Both the position numbers and the translations under genes were made by a program. A stretch of 64,000 nt of DNA from Flagellimonas aurea (GTDB taxonomy: Bacteria > Bacteroidota > Bacteroidia > Flavobacteriales > Flavobacteriaceae): assembly GCF_017313785.1 (NCBI RefSeq), contig NZ_JAFLNL010000005.1, positions 124,001 to 188,000 on the forward strand. Direction: 5' to 3'. Positions 27,628 through 35,397 of this stretch are shown here, piece after piece; the first letter of the stretch is position 1; each line of letters starts with the position of its first letter. The notes beneath the pieces were generated by a model. It was not told where the DNA came from, did not search any database, and saw only the letters and a program-made list of their open reading frames with translations.

Positions 27628-28047
27628 ATGAAAACAAGCACAACACAAAATGTATTCAGGATCATACTTGGCCTATTGATGATCGTGGCCGGAATCGGTC
27701 ACCTTACCTTTCAACGTGAGGAGTTTCAGGCCCAAGTACCCCGATGGTTACCTACTAGCGAGGGTTTTATGGATTTTGTGGTGGTAGCTTCTGGTTTAGT
27801 TGAGATACTTTTGGGTCTTGCCATGGTCCTTTTGGTCAAATACAAGGTAAAAGTGGGTATTGTGCTGGCCATTTTCTATGTATTGATATTCCCTGGAAAC
27901 ATTTCGCAATACACCAATGGCATCGACGCTTTTGGACTGGACACCGACTTGAAGAGATTCGTCCGACTGTTTTTTCAGCCCGTATTGATACTTTGGGCCC
28001 TTTGGTCCACAGGAGCATTGAAACATTTGATGAACAAACAAAAATGA
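27628..28047 (+). CDS. DoxX-like small integral membrane protein
   Basis: A 139-residue protein with four hydrophobic segments (about 10-28, 47-70, 73-90, 112-132) and the LGLLMIVAGIGHL start typical of DoxX/DoxD-like proteins. The family has been tied to thiol redox balance and quinone-linked functions, but the role here is unknown. Its stop overlaps the ATG of a peroxidase gene as ATGA, so the two proteins are coupled in expression. Confidence 0.8.
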   Translation: MKTSTTQNVFRIILGLLMIVAGIGHLTFQREEFQAQVPRWLPTSEGFMDFVVVASGLVEILLGLAMVLLVKYKVKVGIVLAIFYVLIFPGNISQYTNGIDAFGLDTDLKRFVRLFFQPVLILWALWSTGALKHLMNKQK

Positions 28048-28526
28048 TACCTATGGAATTCTACAAGTTTGAAGCGGAACGTTTGGACGGCACCAAAGAG
28101 TCCATGGAAAAATATAAAGGCAAAACCATTGTAGTGGTGAACACTGCCAGTAAATGCGGCCTTACACCTCAATATGAAGGGCTTGAAAGGCTCTTTAAAG
28201 CTTATAAAGATCAAGGATTGGTGATATTGGGTTTTCCATGTAATCAATTTGGGAACCAAGAACCCGGAACTGCCGAGGATATAAAAGAGTTTTGCCAGAT
28301 GAATTATGGGGTCTCTTTTCCCATGTTCGCAAAAATCGATGTCAACGGAAGCGACCCCCATCCCATTTTCAAATATCTTAAGACGGAGTTGAGCGGTTTG
28401 TTGGGTGGAAAAATCAAATGGAATTTCACCAAATTTGTAATCGATAAAACAGGTAAACCCGTAAAACGATTTGCTCCCACTACGGAGCCCAGTGCCATGG
28501 AGAGCTATATCAAGGATATCCTTTAA
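28044..28526 (+). CDS. Glutathione-peroxidase-family (thiol) peroxidase
   Basis: A 160-residue peroxidase of the BsaA/GPx type that reduces hydroperoxides. Motifs in order: VVNTASKCGLTPQYEGL with the peroxidatic Cys in place of selenocysteine, LGFPCNQFGNQEPG with the catalytic Gln, and KWNFTKFVID with Trp and Asn. Two starts are possible: ATG 28044, overlapping the DoxX stop as ATGA, and ATG 28053; 28044 was chosen for the coupling. The electron donor is likely thioredoxin or bacillithiol; a YpdA gene lies just upstream. Confidence 0.9.
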   Translation: MIPMEFYKFEAERLDGTKESMEKYKGKTIVVVNTASKCGLTPQYEGLERLFKAYKDQGLVILGFPCNQFGNQEPGTAEDIKEFCQMNYGVSFPMFAKIDVNGSDPHPIFKYLKTELSGLLGGKIKWNFTKFVIDKTGKPVKRFAPTTEPSAMESYIKDIL

Positions 28527-28531
28527 GTTTT

Positions 28532-29572
28532 TTAAAATTTTAATTGTGACTGCAAAGCGCCGGTTTGTTTTAGCATGGCCCTACCATCCTTGAAGCTTAA
28601 ATACGTATGGCCTGCCCTTTTATTGGCAATGCTAATTTCGCACAACATGCCCCAATGACGCGCCACTTCACGCCAAGCCCAGAACAAGGAATGTTTGGGG
28701 TCATAAATATGTGTGGCCTCTCCCCCAGCCCCGTTCACTTCAATGATGCTGAAGTTCTTTCCTTGGCAAAGCTCCTCAAAACTATTATAGAGCACATCCA
28801 ATCTTCCATAATGGAACCCGTCCATTTGAGAGCAGATAAAATCAATAGTCTTTACCAGTTCCGAATTGATTTTGTGGCTGACATCCACAAATTTGGCCCC
28901 TCGCGTATGGCTTCCGTAGGGCACCAGAATAAATTCTTCTCCCTTAGCCAACACATTTTGAAGTTGGGCGCCAAACTTTTTCTGCAATGCCTTTAATTGC
29001 AAATGGCTTCGGGGATTTTTTTTGATGAGTTCCAACATGGTACTTTGTCCATCTCCCGTGACGGACAAAAACTCCTTGGACACCATCCCTGTAATTTTAC
29101 CTTGAGCTTCATTGGGTTTACGGACATAGAATATGCCCATCTCTTTTTGGTATGGAATAAGTTCTTGTACCAAGAAATGTGAAGGTGTCCAAGACACATA
29201 TTCCCGAAATTCATCCTTGTTGTGAACCTTCTCTACCCCAAAGGCCTTCATACCAATATCGGGTTTAGCGATAAAGGGAAAACTGATGCCATCGTCCAGT
29301 ACTCGCTCCAACGCCTTCCCTAGCGCAACATCCTTATCAAAAAAGAGCGTTTGTGGAATAAACTCCGTAGGAATCATGTTGTAAATCTCCATTTTGGATA
29401 TCATGGCCATCCCCCCATTTCTCATACTGGGATTGGCGGCATTAAAAAAGAAAAAGGAACGTGCTTTGATGGAATAGTATAACCAAACGGGAAACATGGG
29501 ATAATAAATCAGCCAAAACGGCCAATACTCCCAATGTGTGATACGGTGACATAGCAGTTTTAGCGAATCCAT
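28532..29572 (-). CDS. ATP-grasp-fold protein, ligase of unknown substrate
   Basis: A 346-residue protein. A hydrophobic, aromatic N-terminal part (residues about 14-45, WEYWPFWLIYYPMFPVWLYY) may attach it to the membrane. The ATP-grasp core follows: PFIAKPDIGMKAFGV with a nucleotide-binding Lys, LVQELIPY, a glycine-rich GDGQST loop and IIEVNGAGGEATHIYDP with the Mg-binding Glu and Asn. Similar proteins are often labelled D-Ala-D-Ala-ligase-like without proof. It lies 5 bases downstream of the NRDE gene on the same strand, so the DinB-NRDE-ATP-grasp genes form an operon. Confidence 0.72.
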   Translation of the reverse strand: MDSLKLLCHRITHWEYWPFWLIYYPMFPVWLYYSIKARSFFFFNAANPSMRNGGMAMISKMEIYNMIPTEFIPQTLFFDKDVALGKALERVLDDGISFPFIAKPDIGMKAFGVEKVHNKDEFREYVSWTPSHFLVQELIPYQKEMGIFYVRKPNEAQGKITGMVSKEFLSVTGDGQSTMLELIKKNPRSHLQLKALQKKFGAQLQNVLAKGEEFILVPYGSHTRGAKFVDVSHKINSELVKTIDFICSQMDGFHYGRLDVLYNSFEELCQGKNFSIIEVNGAGGEATHIYDPKHSLFWAWREVARHWGMLCEISIANKRAGHTYLSFKDGRAMLKQTGALQSQLKF

Positions 29573-29577
29573 TGCAC

Positions 29578-30294
29578 TTAAAACGTAAGTTGACTTGGTG
29601 AGAAGGGAACTTCAAAAAGTTTATCGTTCAATAAATCGAAATGGCGCATCACGATTTCACCGTCATCCAAAACAGCTTGGGTTACGCTAAAGGTTTTAAG
29701 ACCTGTCTCCCGGTCAATGATAAATCCGTTTTCGAAATCATCGTGATTATTGGAGTGAAAATCAACCACGGTGCTAGCAGTGATATGGGAATTTCTTTCT
29801 ACGAATTTTTGAAATAAATTTCTTCGGTTTTCAATCACTTCATCTTTGTATAGTGTTGCAGAGGACCAAATATGATTTTTTGTTGCATCCAACGGTCTAT
29901 AATATTTTTGATGTCCATCCCATCTAAATTCTAGTAACCTCCTATTGTAAAGTACCAAAGTAAAAGGTTCAATATGGAGAAGATTCATCTCCTGAAGCAA
30001 ATCATAAGGTTGCTCCGATGCGATTACATCCAATAGCACAAGGCCACGACTACGCGCATAGTTCCCCATTGGCGCGTGATTCACAAAACCGCCATTAAGG
30101 AGCACGGCCACCGAACCATTTTCATTAAGTGCAAACCAAGTACCGCCAGCTTTTGGGTCTTTTGGAAAAAGCACCTTTACAGAACCTATGATTTCCTCCT
30201 GCGGCCGCAAGGCCAATGGCCTGGAAACATGTTCATCGCGGTTGGAAGTAATGAGGTGTTTACCTCCTGAATAAATAAAACTTACTGTGCACAT
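29578..30294 (-). CDS. NRDE-family (TANGO2-like) protein
   Basis: A 238-residue protein starting MCTVSF with the name motif NRDE at about residues 18-21 (LITSNRDEHVSRPL). Other family features are GGTWFALNENGSVAVLLNG and the conserved NGG. The N-terminal Cys2 after Met resembles Ntn-hydrolase-type starts, but an enzymatic activity has not been settled for the family; the eukaryotic TANGO2 is linked to haem or lipid handling. Its first 13 bases overlap the end of the DinB-like gene. Confidence 0.8.
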   Translation of the reverse strand: MCTVSFIYSGGKHLITSNRDEHVSRPLALRPQEEIIGSVKVLFPKDPKAGGTWFALNENGSVAVLLNGGFVNHAPMGNYARSRGLVLLDVIASEQPYDLLQEMNLLHIEPFTLVLYNRRLLEFRWDGHQKYYRPLDATKNHIWSSATLYKDEVIENRRNLFQKFVERNSHITASTVVDFHSNNHDDFENGFIIDRETGLKTFSVTQAVLDDGEIVMRHFDLLNDKLFEVPFSPSQLTF

Positions 30295-30767
30295 GCCTTT
30301 CTGTATTCAATGGTTGAGGGTGCCACACCAAAAGATTCTGGGATTTTTTGGGTCGAAAAATGCCTTACACCTATCTTGATCAACGCCTGATGATGAATCG
30401 TATGCTCCAAATTATACATGACTTCCCTGAAATAGTTTGAATCCAAACAGACTTCTTCGTCCGCCAATTCATAAGTGACCTTTATTGCCTTGTCCGGTTT
30501 CGTCAAATTCATTTGGATATAGGTCAATTGTTCCAATGCAAAGTCAACATCTTCTTCAATTTTGGTGTTGCGTTCCCGTTTATCATATGAAACATCTGCC
30601 ACCTCATATCCATTGATCAAACAGAGGTACAGTTCTATAATGTGGCGGGTGTGCTGCCCTATAGTAGCGTTGGAAAGAATTTGGCAGGTTTGCGAGTAAC
30701 ATCCATTGGGTAATTCTGACAGTACTTTTTTGAACTGCTCCAATGTTTTCAAAGAAGATTTGAACAT
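30282..30767 (-). CDS. DinB-like four-helix protein
   Basis: A 161-residue mostly helical protein. It has the spaced histidines of the DinB/YfiT metal-binding fold: His in IGQHTRHIIELY and a pair in LEHTIHHQALIKIG. The family includes metal-dependent thiol S-transferases that use bacillithiol or mycothiol, and uncharacterised stress proteins. A bacillithiol link is plausible given ypdA nearby but is inference. First gene of a minus-strand unit with the NRDE and ATP-grasp genes. Confidence 0.7.
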   Translation of the reverse strand: MFKSSLKTLEQFKKVLSELPNGCYSQTCQILSNATIGQHTRHIIELYLCLINGYEVADVSYDKRERNTKIEEDVDFALEQLTYIQMNLTKPDKAIKVTYELADEEVCLDSNYFREVMYNLEHTIHHQALIKIGVRHFSTQKIPESFGVAPSTIEYRKACAQ

Positions 30768-30872
30768 GATGGTGGATTATTTATAATTCGTTTTTTGATT
30801 TATGAGTATAAGATAAAAAGAAAATTCAAGGTTGAATCCCGGTATGGTTTCCGATTGGTCAAAAGCTTATAT

Positions 30873-31319
30873 TCAATTTTTGATATGCTCCCAGTTTTCG
30901 TCTGCTTTTTGTCGCAGTTCTTCCGGCGATTCGTCCAACCAAAACTCTAAGGTGTTGTTTTTTCCCTTGTTGTAGAAAAGGTAGAGCTTCCCATTCCTGA
31001 TTTCATAAGTTTCTGGATCTACGTTCACTTTTTTGCCATTCACAGCGACTGCATAAGCGCAATAGCCACCATACTTTGGCAGGTACTTGAATGGGCTTTC
31101 CTCAAACCTTTTCAAGTTTTTTGCATTGTAGAACTTAAACTTGACCCCATCAAAAGTTGTGAAGAACTCTTCTTTTCCTTCCAATGGAGTTTTATCAAAG
31201 TAAGAGACCACATCATAACCTTGAACAGCATACCCGTTCTTGGTATTATAATCAATGGTTTGGGAAAAACCATATGTACACATCATTAAAGACAAAAGGA
31301 GAATAAACTTGTTGATCAT
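30873..31319 (-). CDS. Secreted YHS-domain protein
   Basis: A 148-residue protein with a signal peptide (MINKFILLLSLMMCTYGFSQ). Residues about 28-85 form a YHS domain (GYAVQGYDVVSYF, TFDGVKFKFYNAKNLKRFEESPFKYLPKYGGYCA), a short module linked to metal binding in copper or heavy-metal proteins. The C-terminal part is a helical region (SPEELRQKADENWEHIK). The function is unknown. It appears to be a single-gene transcript. Confidence 0.8.
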   Translation of the reverse strand: MINKFILLLSLMMCTYGFSQTIDYNTKNGYAVQGYDVVSYFDKTPLEGKEEFFTTFDGVKFKFYNAKNLKRFEESPFKYLPKYGGYCAYAVAVNGKKVNVDPETYEIRNGKLYLFYNKGKNNTLEFWLDESPEELRQKADENWEHIKN

Positions 31320-31702
31320 ATCAGGAATTAAGAGTTTAACCCTTTAATAGTCCTTAAAGCCATCGATTCCTTTCAAGCCATACTTGGATTATGAAAAAAA
31401 GATGGTCAATTCCTCCATTTTGTCGGTTGGTTAAATCTTCACACTGCTTCAACAACTGGTGTATCCAGTAACAGTTTCGCGGATTATGAGGAAACCATGG
31501 GGCTTTTAGGACTAAATTCAAACTAATAACAGACCGCGAATAAAGGTATCTCTTTGTAAAAGCTTCCGTTCATCGAGGTTTTTCTCAATTACATCCAAAG
31601 TTTGGCCCATTCAATAATAAGTGTAGCATACATACGTTTTAAATACAAACCAAACTAACAGGATTCTGTTTTCCAAAAAACGGTATCAGTAAAGCCTACT
31701 TA
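31320..31702. other. Intergenic stretch without recognised gene
   Basis: This 383-base gap lies between the divergent YHS and sensor-kinase genes. It should hold both promoters, but no clear TTG-N17-23-TAnnTTTG pair was found on either strand. No hairpin terminator, RNA gene or open frame of interest is seen. Confidence 0.5.
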
Positions 31703-34105
31703 ATGTATCAAATGTCCCCCCCAAGGCCATTAATATGGTTAATTGCATTATTGCTTACTTCTATTTCTATTGCCAACGCACAGTTTTCGCAAAACGAAAA
31801 CACCACGGAAGCAATTTCACTTCGCCCCATAACATCAGTTTTACTGGCAGGGCAAAAAGATTATAGTTTTGAGGAAATAAGAAACAATCCAAGTCTGGAT
31901 TTTGTTCCACTCTCCGGTTTGAAGGAAAATCTTGGATTTTCCAACGACAATTACTGGCTGACCTTCAGCTTGGAAAACACAACCGATCGATATAGGCAAT
32001 ATTACCTAGAAACTGCTAGGCCCATTACAGATATTGTGAATCTATTCATCATAGATGGAACAGGCCAAGTGGAGAAACAATTTAGTGGGGATAAAATCCC
32101 TTTTTCCAAGAAAACCATTAAGCACAGAAAATCCATTTTTGAAATCGGTCTCAGACCTGGTCAAAATATACAGGCCTATATCCATCTAAAAAGCGATGGA
32201 GAGGTAGTTATGCTCCCTATGGAACTTTACCCGGAGACCAGTTTTTTTAACCTCACCTATAAAGAGCAGGTATTTTATGGGTTCTTTTATGGTATTTTGG
32301 TCTTGGCGAGCATTATATACCTTTTTTTCTTTTTTGCGCTAAAAGACAGAGCCTTTGTTTATTATGCCTGTTATGTTTTGTTCATTGCGTTGATGCAATT
32401 TTCCCTAGACGGATTTTTTCATCAATATTTTACCCCGGAAGGCGGATGGCTGTCAGATAGGTCCGTATTATTTACGGCGTTCACCTCGCTACTGTTTTTT
32501 GGCAAGTACGGCGACGTATACCTTAACCTAAGAAAGAACAGCCCCATCTTGCACATTACAAACAATATAATGGGGGCATCCATTATTATAGGCATGTTAA
32601 TCTTGGCGCTGGCACCCAATTTTGAATACTGCTATCCGTTGGCCAATGGCATTGGAATTTTGGTATTGCTTCAAATGATAACTTCATTAATAGTACTAAA
32701 AGTCAAAAAAATAAAAGTAGACCACTATTTTGTAATTGGTATTTGCTTTCTAATATTGGGTTTTGTAGTATTTATTCTGAATAATTTCAATACCATAGAA
32801 AACTCATTTTTTACTAGCAACGGAACCAAATTTGGAATCGGTCTGGAAATTATATTTCTATCCATATCGATGAGCAACAGAATCAGGGACCTCAGAATGG
32901 AGAATGAACAGAACCAGTTGTTGGCCTTACAACGGGCCGAAGACATGAACGAAATTAAATCTTCATTTCTATCCAACATCAGTCACGAACTCCGAACACC
33001 CCTAAACTTGATCATGGGCGTGGCCACATCGCTTCAAGAAAACAAAGAGGAGGAAAACCTTGATGAAAAATGCAAAATGCTCTTGAGTTCCTCAAAGAAC
33101 TTACTGGGAAACATTGAAGACATCTTGGACTTTACCGTTATTGAAAAGGGGAATCAAGAGTTACAAGAAGTTCCTTTTGACTTGAATTCCACACTGACCA
33201 AAATCTTAAGGTCACAAGAGAAAAAAGCACTTGCCAAAGGTTTGGAATTCAACATATCGATTGCGGATAATTTGCCATTCAGAATTGTGGGCGACAAGGC
33301 TAAACTGGCGCAAATCCTTAACCATATTTTAGATAATTCAATCAAATTTACCAATCAGGGAAAAGTTGAAGTCGATATTTTATGTGATCGAAATAGCGAA
33401 AACAAAGCCTCGGCCTCGATACGTTTTAATATAAAGGACACGGGCATTGGCATCTCCAAAGAGAAGATGAGCACTATTTTTGAATCGTTTACCAAAAAAT
33501 CCTTTATGGACAAACGCGAGTACAGCGGATTGGGATTGGGGCTTTACATTGTAAAAACCTATGTAGACCTTCAAAACGGTACAATTGATTTACGACAAAA
33601 TACTGATTTGGGCACAACCTGTGAGCTTACGCTAAGTTTTGAAATTGATGAGGACCAAATAACAGTGGATGAGGAATCAAAAACAGACATATTACTTAAT
33701 AGAGAAGCGGGTAACATACTATATGTAGAAGACAACAAAATGAACCAGACCGTGGTTAAACTTCTTTTCAAGAGAAATTGGGCCAATGCCAACCTAACCA
33801 TTGCCAATCACGGTAAAGAGGCTTTGGAAATGATGAAGGACCAAAGTTTTGATATTATTTTAATGGATTTACAAATGCCCGAAATGGATGGGTTTGAAAC
33901 TACATCGATTATTAGAAGCGGCCAAGCAAATTGTAATGCACAAATACCCATAATAGTCCTTACTGCTGATAATACCAGTAACACAAGAAAAAAAATATTT
34001 GAACTGGGGGCGAACGATTTGGTCACTAAGCCTGTAAACGGTCCGTTGCTCTTCTCAAAAATGAGCAAAAATGCCTTAAACAAGGCAATTGATAAAGTTG
34101 CATAA
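31703..34105 (+). CDS. Hybrid sensor histidine kinase with 7TMR-DISM sensor
   Basis: An 800-residue membrane kinase. Order: signal peptide (residues about 8-26), extracellular 7TMR-DISM-type beta domain (about 40-180), seven hydrophobic segments (about 190-395), short coiled coil, HisKA with phosphoacceptor His428 in SNISHELRTP, HATPase (HILDNSIKFTNQG, DTGIGI, GLGLGLYIVK) and a C-terminal receiver with phospho-Asp722 in ILMDLQMPEMDG and Lys in VTKPVNG. It probably senses an external ligand and passes phosphate to its own receiver and onward to an unlinked output protein. No response regulator or HPt gene is adjacent. It ends at a terminator just before the integrated element. Confidence 0.9.
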   Translation: MYQMSPPRPLIWLIALLLTSISIANAQFSQNENTTEAISLRPITSVLLAGQKDYSFEEIRNNPSLDFVPLSGLKENLGFSNDNYWLTFSLENTTDRYRQYYLETARPITDIVNLFIIDGTGQVEKQFSGDKIPFSKKTIKHRKSIFEIGLRPGQNIQAYIHLKSDGEVVMLPMELYPETSFFNLTYKEQVFYGFFYGILVLASIIYLFFFFALKDRAFVYYACYVLFIALMQFSLDGFFHQYFTPEGGWLSDRSVLFTAFTSLLFFGKYGDVYLNLRKNSPILHITNNIMGASIIIGMLILALAPNFEYCYPLANGIGILVLLQMITSLIVLKVKKIKVDHYFVIGICFLILGFVVFILNNFNTIENSFFTSNGTKFGIGLEIIFLSISMSNRIRDLRMENEQNQLLALQRAEDMNEIKSSFLSNISHELRTPLNLIMGVATSLQENKEEENLDEKCKMLLSSSKNLLGNIEDILDFTVIEKGNQELQEVPFDLNSTLTKILRSQEKKALAKGLEFNISIADNLPFRIVGDKAKLAQILNHILDNSIKFTNQGKVEVDILCDRNSENKASASIRFNIKDTGIGISKEKMSTIFESFTKKSFMDKREYSGLGLGLYIVKTYVDLQNGTIDLRQNTDLGTTCELTLSFEIDEDQITVDEESKTDILLNREAGNILYVEDNKMNQTVVKLLFKRNWANANLTIANHGKEALEMMKDQSFDIILMDLQMPEMDGFETTSIIRSGQANCNAQIPIIVLTADNTSNTRKKIFELGANDLVTKPVNGPLLFSKMSKNALNKAIDKVA

Positions 34106-34110
34106 AAACA

Positions 34111-34140
34111 AAAAAGCACGCTTTAAAAGCGTGCTTTTTT
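34111..34140 (+). terminator. Terminator after the sensor kinase gene
   Basis: A perfect palindrome with arms AAAAAGCACGCTTT and AAAGCGTGCTTTTT is followed by T residues. It ends five bases before the left attachment repeat of the island. Confidence 0.9.
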
Positions 34141-34144
34141 AATT

Positions 34145-34169
34145 GTGACCCAGGGAGGATTCGAACCCC
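34145..34169. repeat. Left attachment repeat (tRNA-Arg 3' end copy)
   Basis: These 25 bases are identical to 41703-41727. The match runs from the base after the discriminator through the acceptor and T-arm, then diverges (four C then A here, five C in the tRNA). The remaining two thirds of a tRNA gene are absent, so this is the duplicated target, not a working tRNA. Confidence 0.9.
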
Positions 34170-34218
34170 ATCCGCTGGCCCTTAACTTTATTGACTTGTG
34201 CCTTGCTTATGTTTTGTA

Positions 34219-34237
34219 ACTAACCGAATTACAGACC
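34219..34237. repeat. Subterminal repeat, left (possible integrase arm site)
   Basis: ACTAACCGAATTACAGACC differs at one base from 41582-41600 near the other end, in the same orientation. A partial inverted copy (ATTCGGTTAA) lies at 41552-41561. The 277-base stretch from the attachment repeat to the first cargo gene otherwise holds only A/T-rich sequence. Confidence 0.6.
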
Positions 34238-34446
34238 ACTTTGAGCAATCTCCTTTCGTATAAGTCAAAATTAATCAATAATAATCAAATATGGTTAAAT
34301 ATCTATCCATGTAAATTGTCAATCGTTTATTTGAACTTTGTTTTTGAAAACTCCTTCATCTTCCTAAATGGGAATTTGTGAAATGTTTCTATGATGTTGT
34401 AATATTTCAATGAACTGTAATTGAGAAATATTTGTGTTTGTGAGGT

Positions 34447-34998
34447 CTATTTTTTTATGCCTGATGAAATTGTTCCAATTATTATATACTTTTCTGAAGA
34501 CCTTTTACCTTTCCCTTGCAGTATTCCATAATCCAATATGTCAGTCCAGTAAATATAGTCATCCTTCAGATCAATTCCCTTCTCTTGAATCGTCATCAAT
34601 TTAGGATATTTATAGAAATAGCCCTTGTAGATAAAATATAACTGGACTATAAAAAGAATAAGTATTCCAATTACATTTGCTGATGACAAATCCCAAGAAT
34701 ATTTATTTTTTAAGTTTCCCCAAACCAATAGCGCTATCAAAAACCAAATCATTCCTAATAAACGTTTATCATATTTGTTGTCTTTACTTATTTCAAACCC
34801 ATATGGCTTTTCTCGAGTTTTAAATTTTCTAAAAAGTACTTTGGGAACCCTTTGGAATTCAAATTGAGATAAAGCTCCCTTAAGTCCTGATTTTGGATAC
34901 TCTTCTTTTATTTCTTGTTTAAATTCATTTTTAAGAAAATCCAATTGCCTTTTGTCGTGTTGATAATCGGAACAATAGTCATTAAAATCTGCTGACAT
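34447..34998 (-). CDS. Island-borne membrane protein of unknown function
   Basis: A 183-residue protein. A charged N-terminal helix-rich part (about 1-70; coiled-coil-like, KNEFKQEIKEEYPKSG) is followed by two hydrophobic segments (about 81-97 and 107-127) and a C-terminal soluble segment of about 55 residues (LMTIQEKGIDLKDDYIYWTDI) that looks like a small beta-rich PH-like domain seen in other two-helix bacterial membrane proteins. The family is not recognised. The coding region is A/T-rich compared with the chromosome outside. It might be an immunity or sensing protein for the island, but nothing shows this directly. Confidence 0.65.
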   Translation of the reverse strand: MSADFNDYCSDYQHDKRQLDFLKNEFKQEIKEEYPKSGLKGALSQFEFQRVPKVLFRKFKTREKPYGFEISKDNKYDKRLLGMIWFLIALLVWGNLKNKYSWDLSSANVIGILILFIVQLYFIYKGYFYKYPKLMTIQEKGIDLKDDYIYWTDILDYGILQGKGKRSSEKYIIIGTISSGIKK

Positions 34999-34999
34999 A

Positions 35000-35119
35000 T
35001 TAGTAACTCCACATATAAGTCCATTTTCGAAAGTATGCTTTCGATTTTTGCAGTGTTTGCAAAAGGATAAATGTAATTTTCTTTGTTTGGTCTTGAACTT
35101 CGGGGTGAATTTTCTTCAT
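35000..35119 (-). CDS. Possible small basic protein of 39 residues
   Basis: An open frame from ATG 35117-35119 to a stop at 35000-35002, one base before the start of the membrane protein gene. The product is basic (KKIHPEVQDQTKKITF..., ending KWTYMWSY). The close spacing suggests either a short upstream gene or a leader peptide coupled to the next gene. No promoter match or homology is recognised. The 280 bases from here back to the receptor gene contain no other gene. Confidence 0.25.
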   Translation of the reverse strand: MKKIHPEVQDQTKKITFILLQTLQKSKAYFRKWTYMWSY

Positions 35120-35397
35120 GGTATATTCAGTAAATTTAATGATTAAACTTACTGCCCTAATTTTTGGGGTATCTACATTCCTCTTTTGTATGAATCCAAC
35201 TACAACCAAAATTTCAAAGATACTAGTCAGGTTGTGGGATTAAATACGGACCACTCTAAATTTCAATTTTTTAATAATCATAGCGTTATTATTATTTGAA
35301 TCTTTTAAGAACTTTTAACACATATGCAGTATTGAACCAGATTGCCTTTAGTTGTTATACGAATCAAAAAAATCTTAAAACTAGCCTTTAGCAATCC

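Noticed and set aside
34145..34240. Second tRNA-Arg gene near the sensor kinase
   Set aside because: Only the last 25 bases match the tRNA; the anticodon arm, D-arm and 5' acceptor strand are missing, so it is an attachment-site duplicate.
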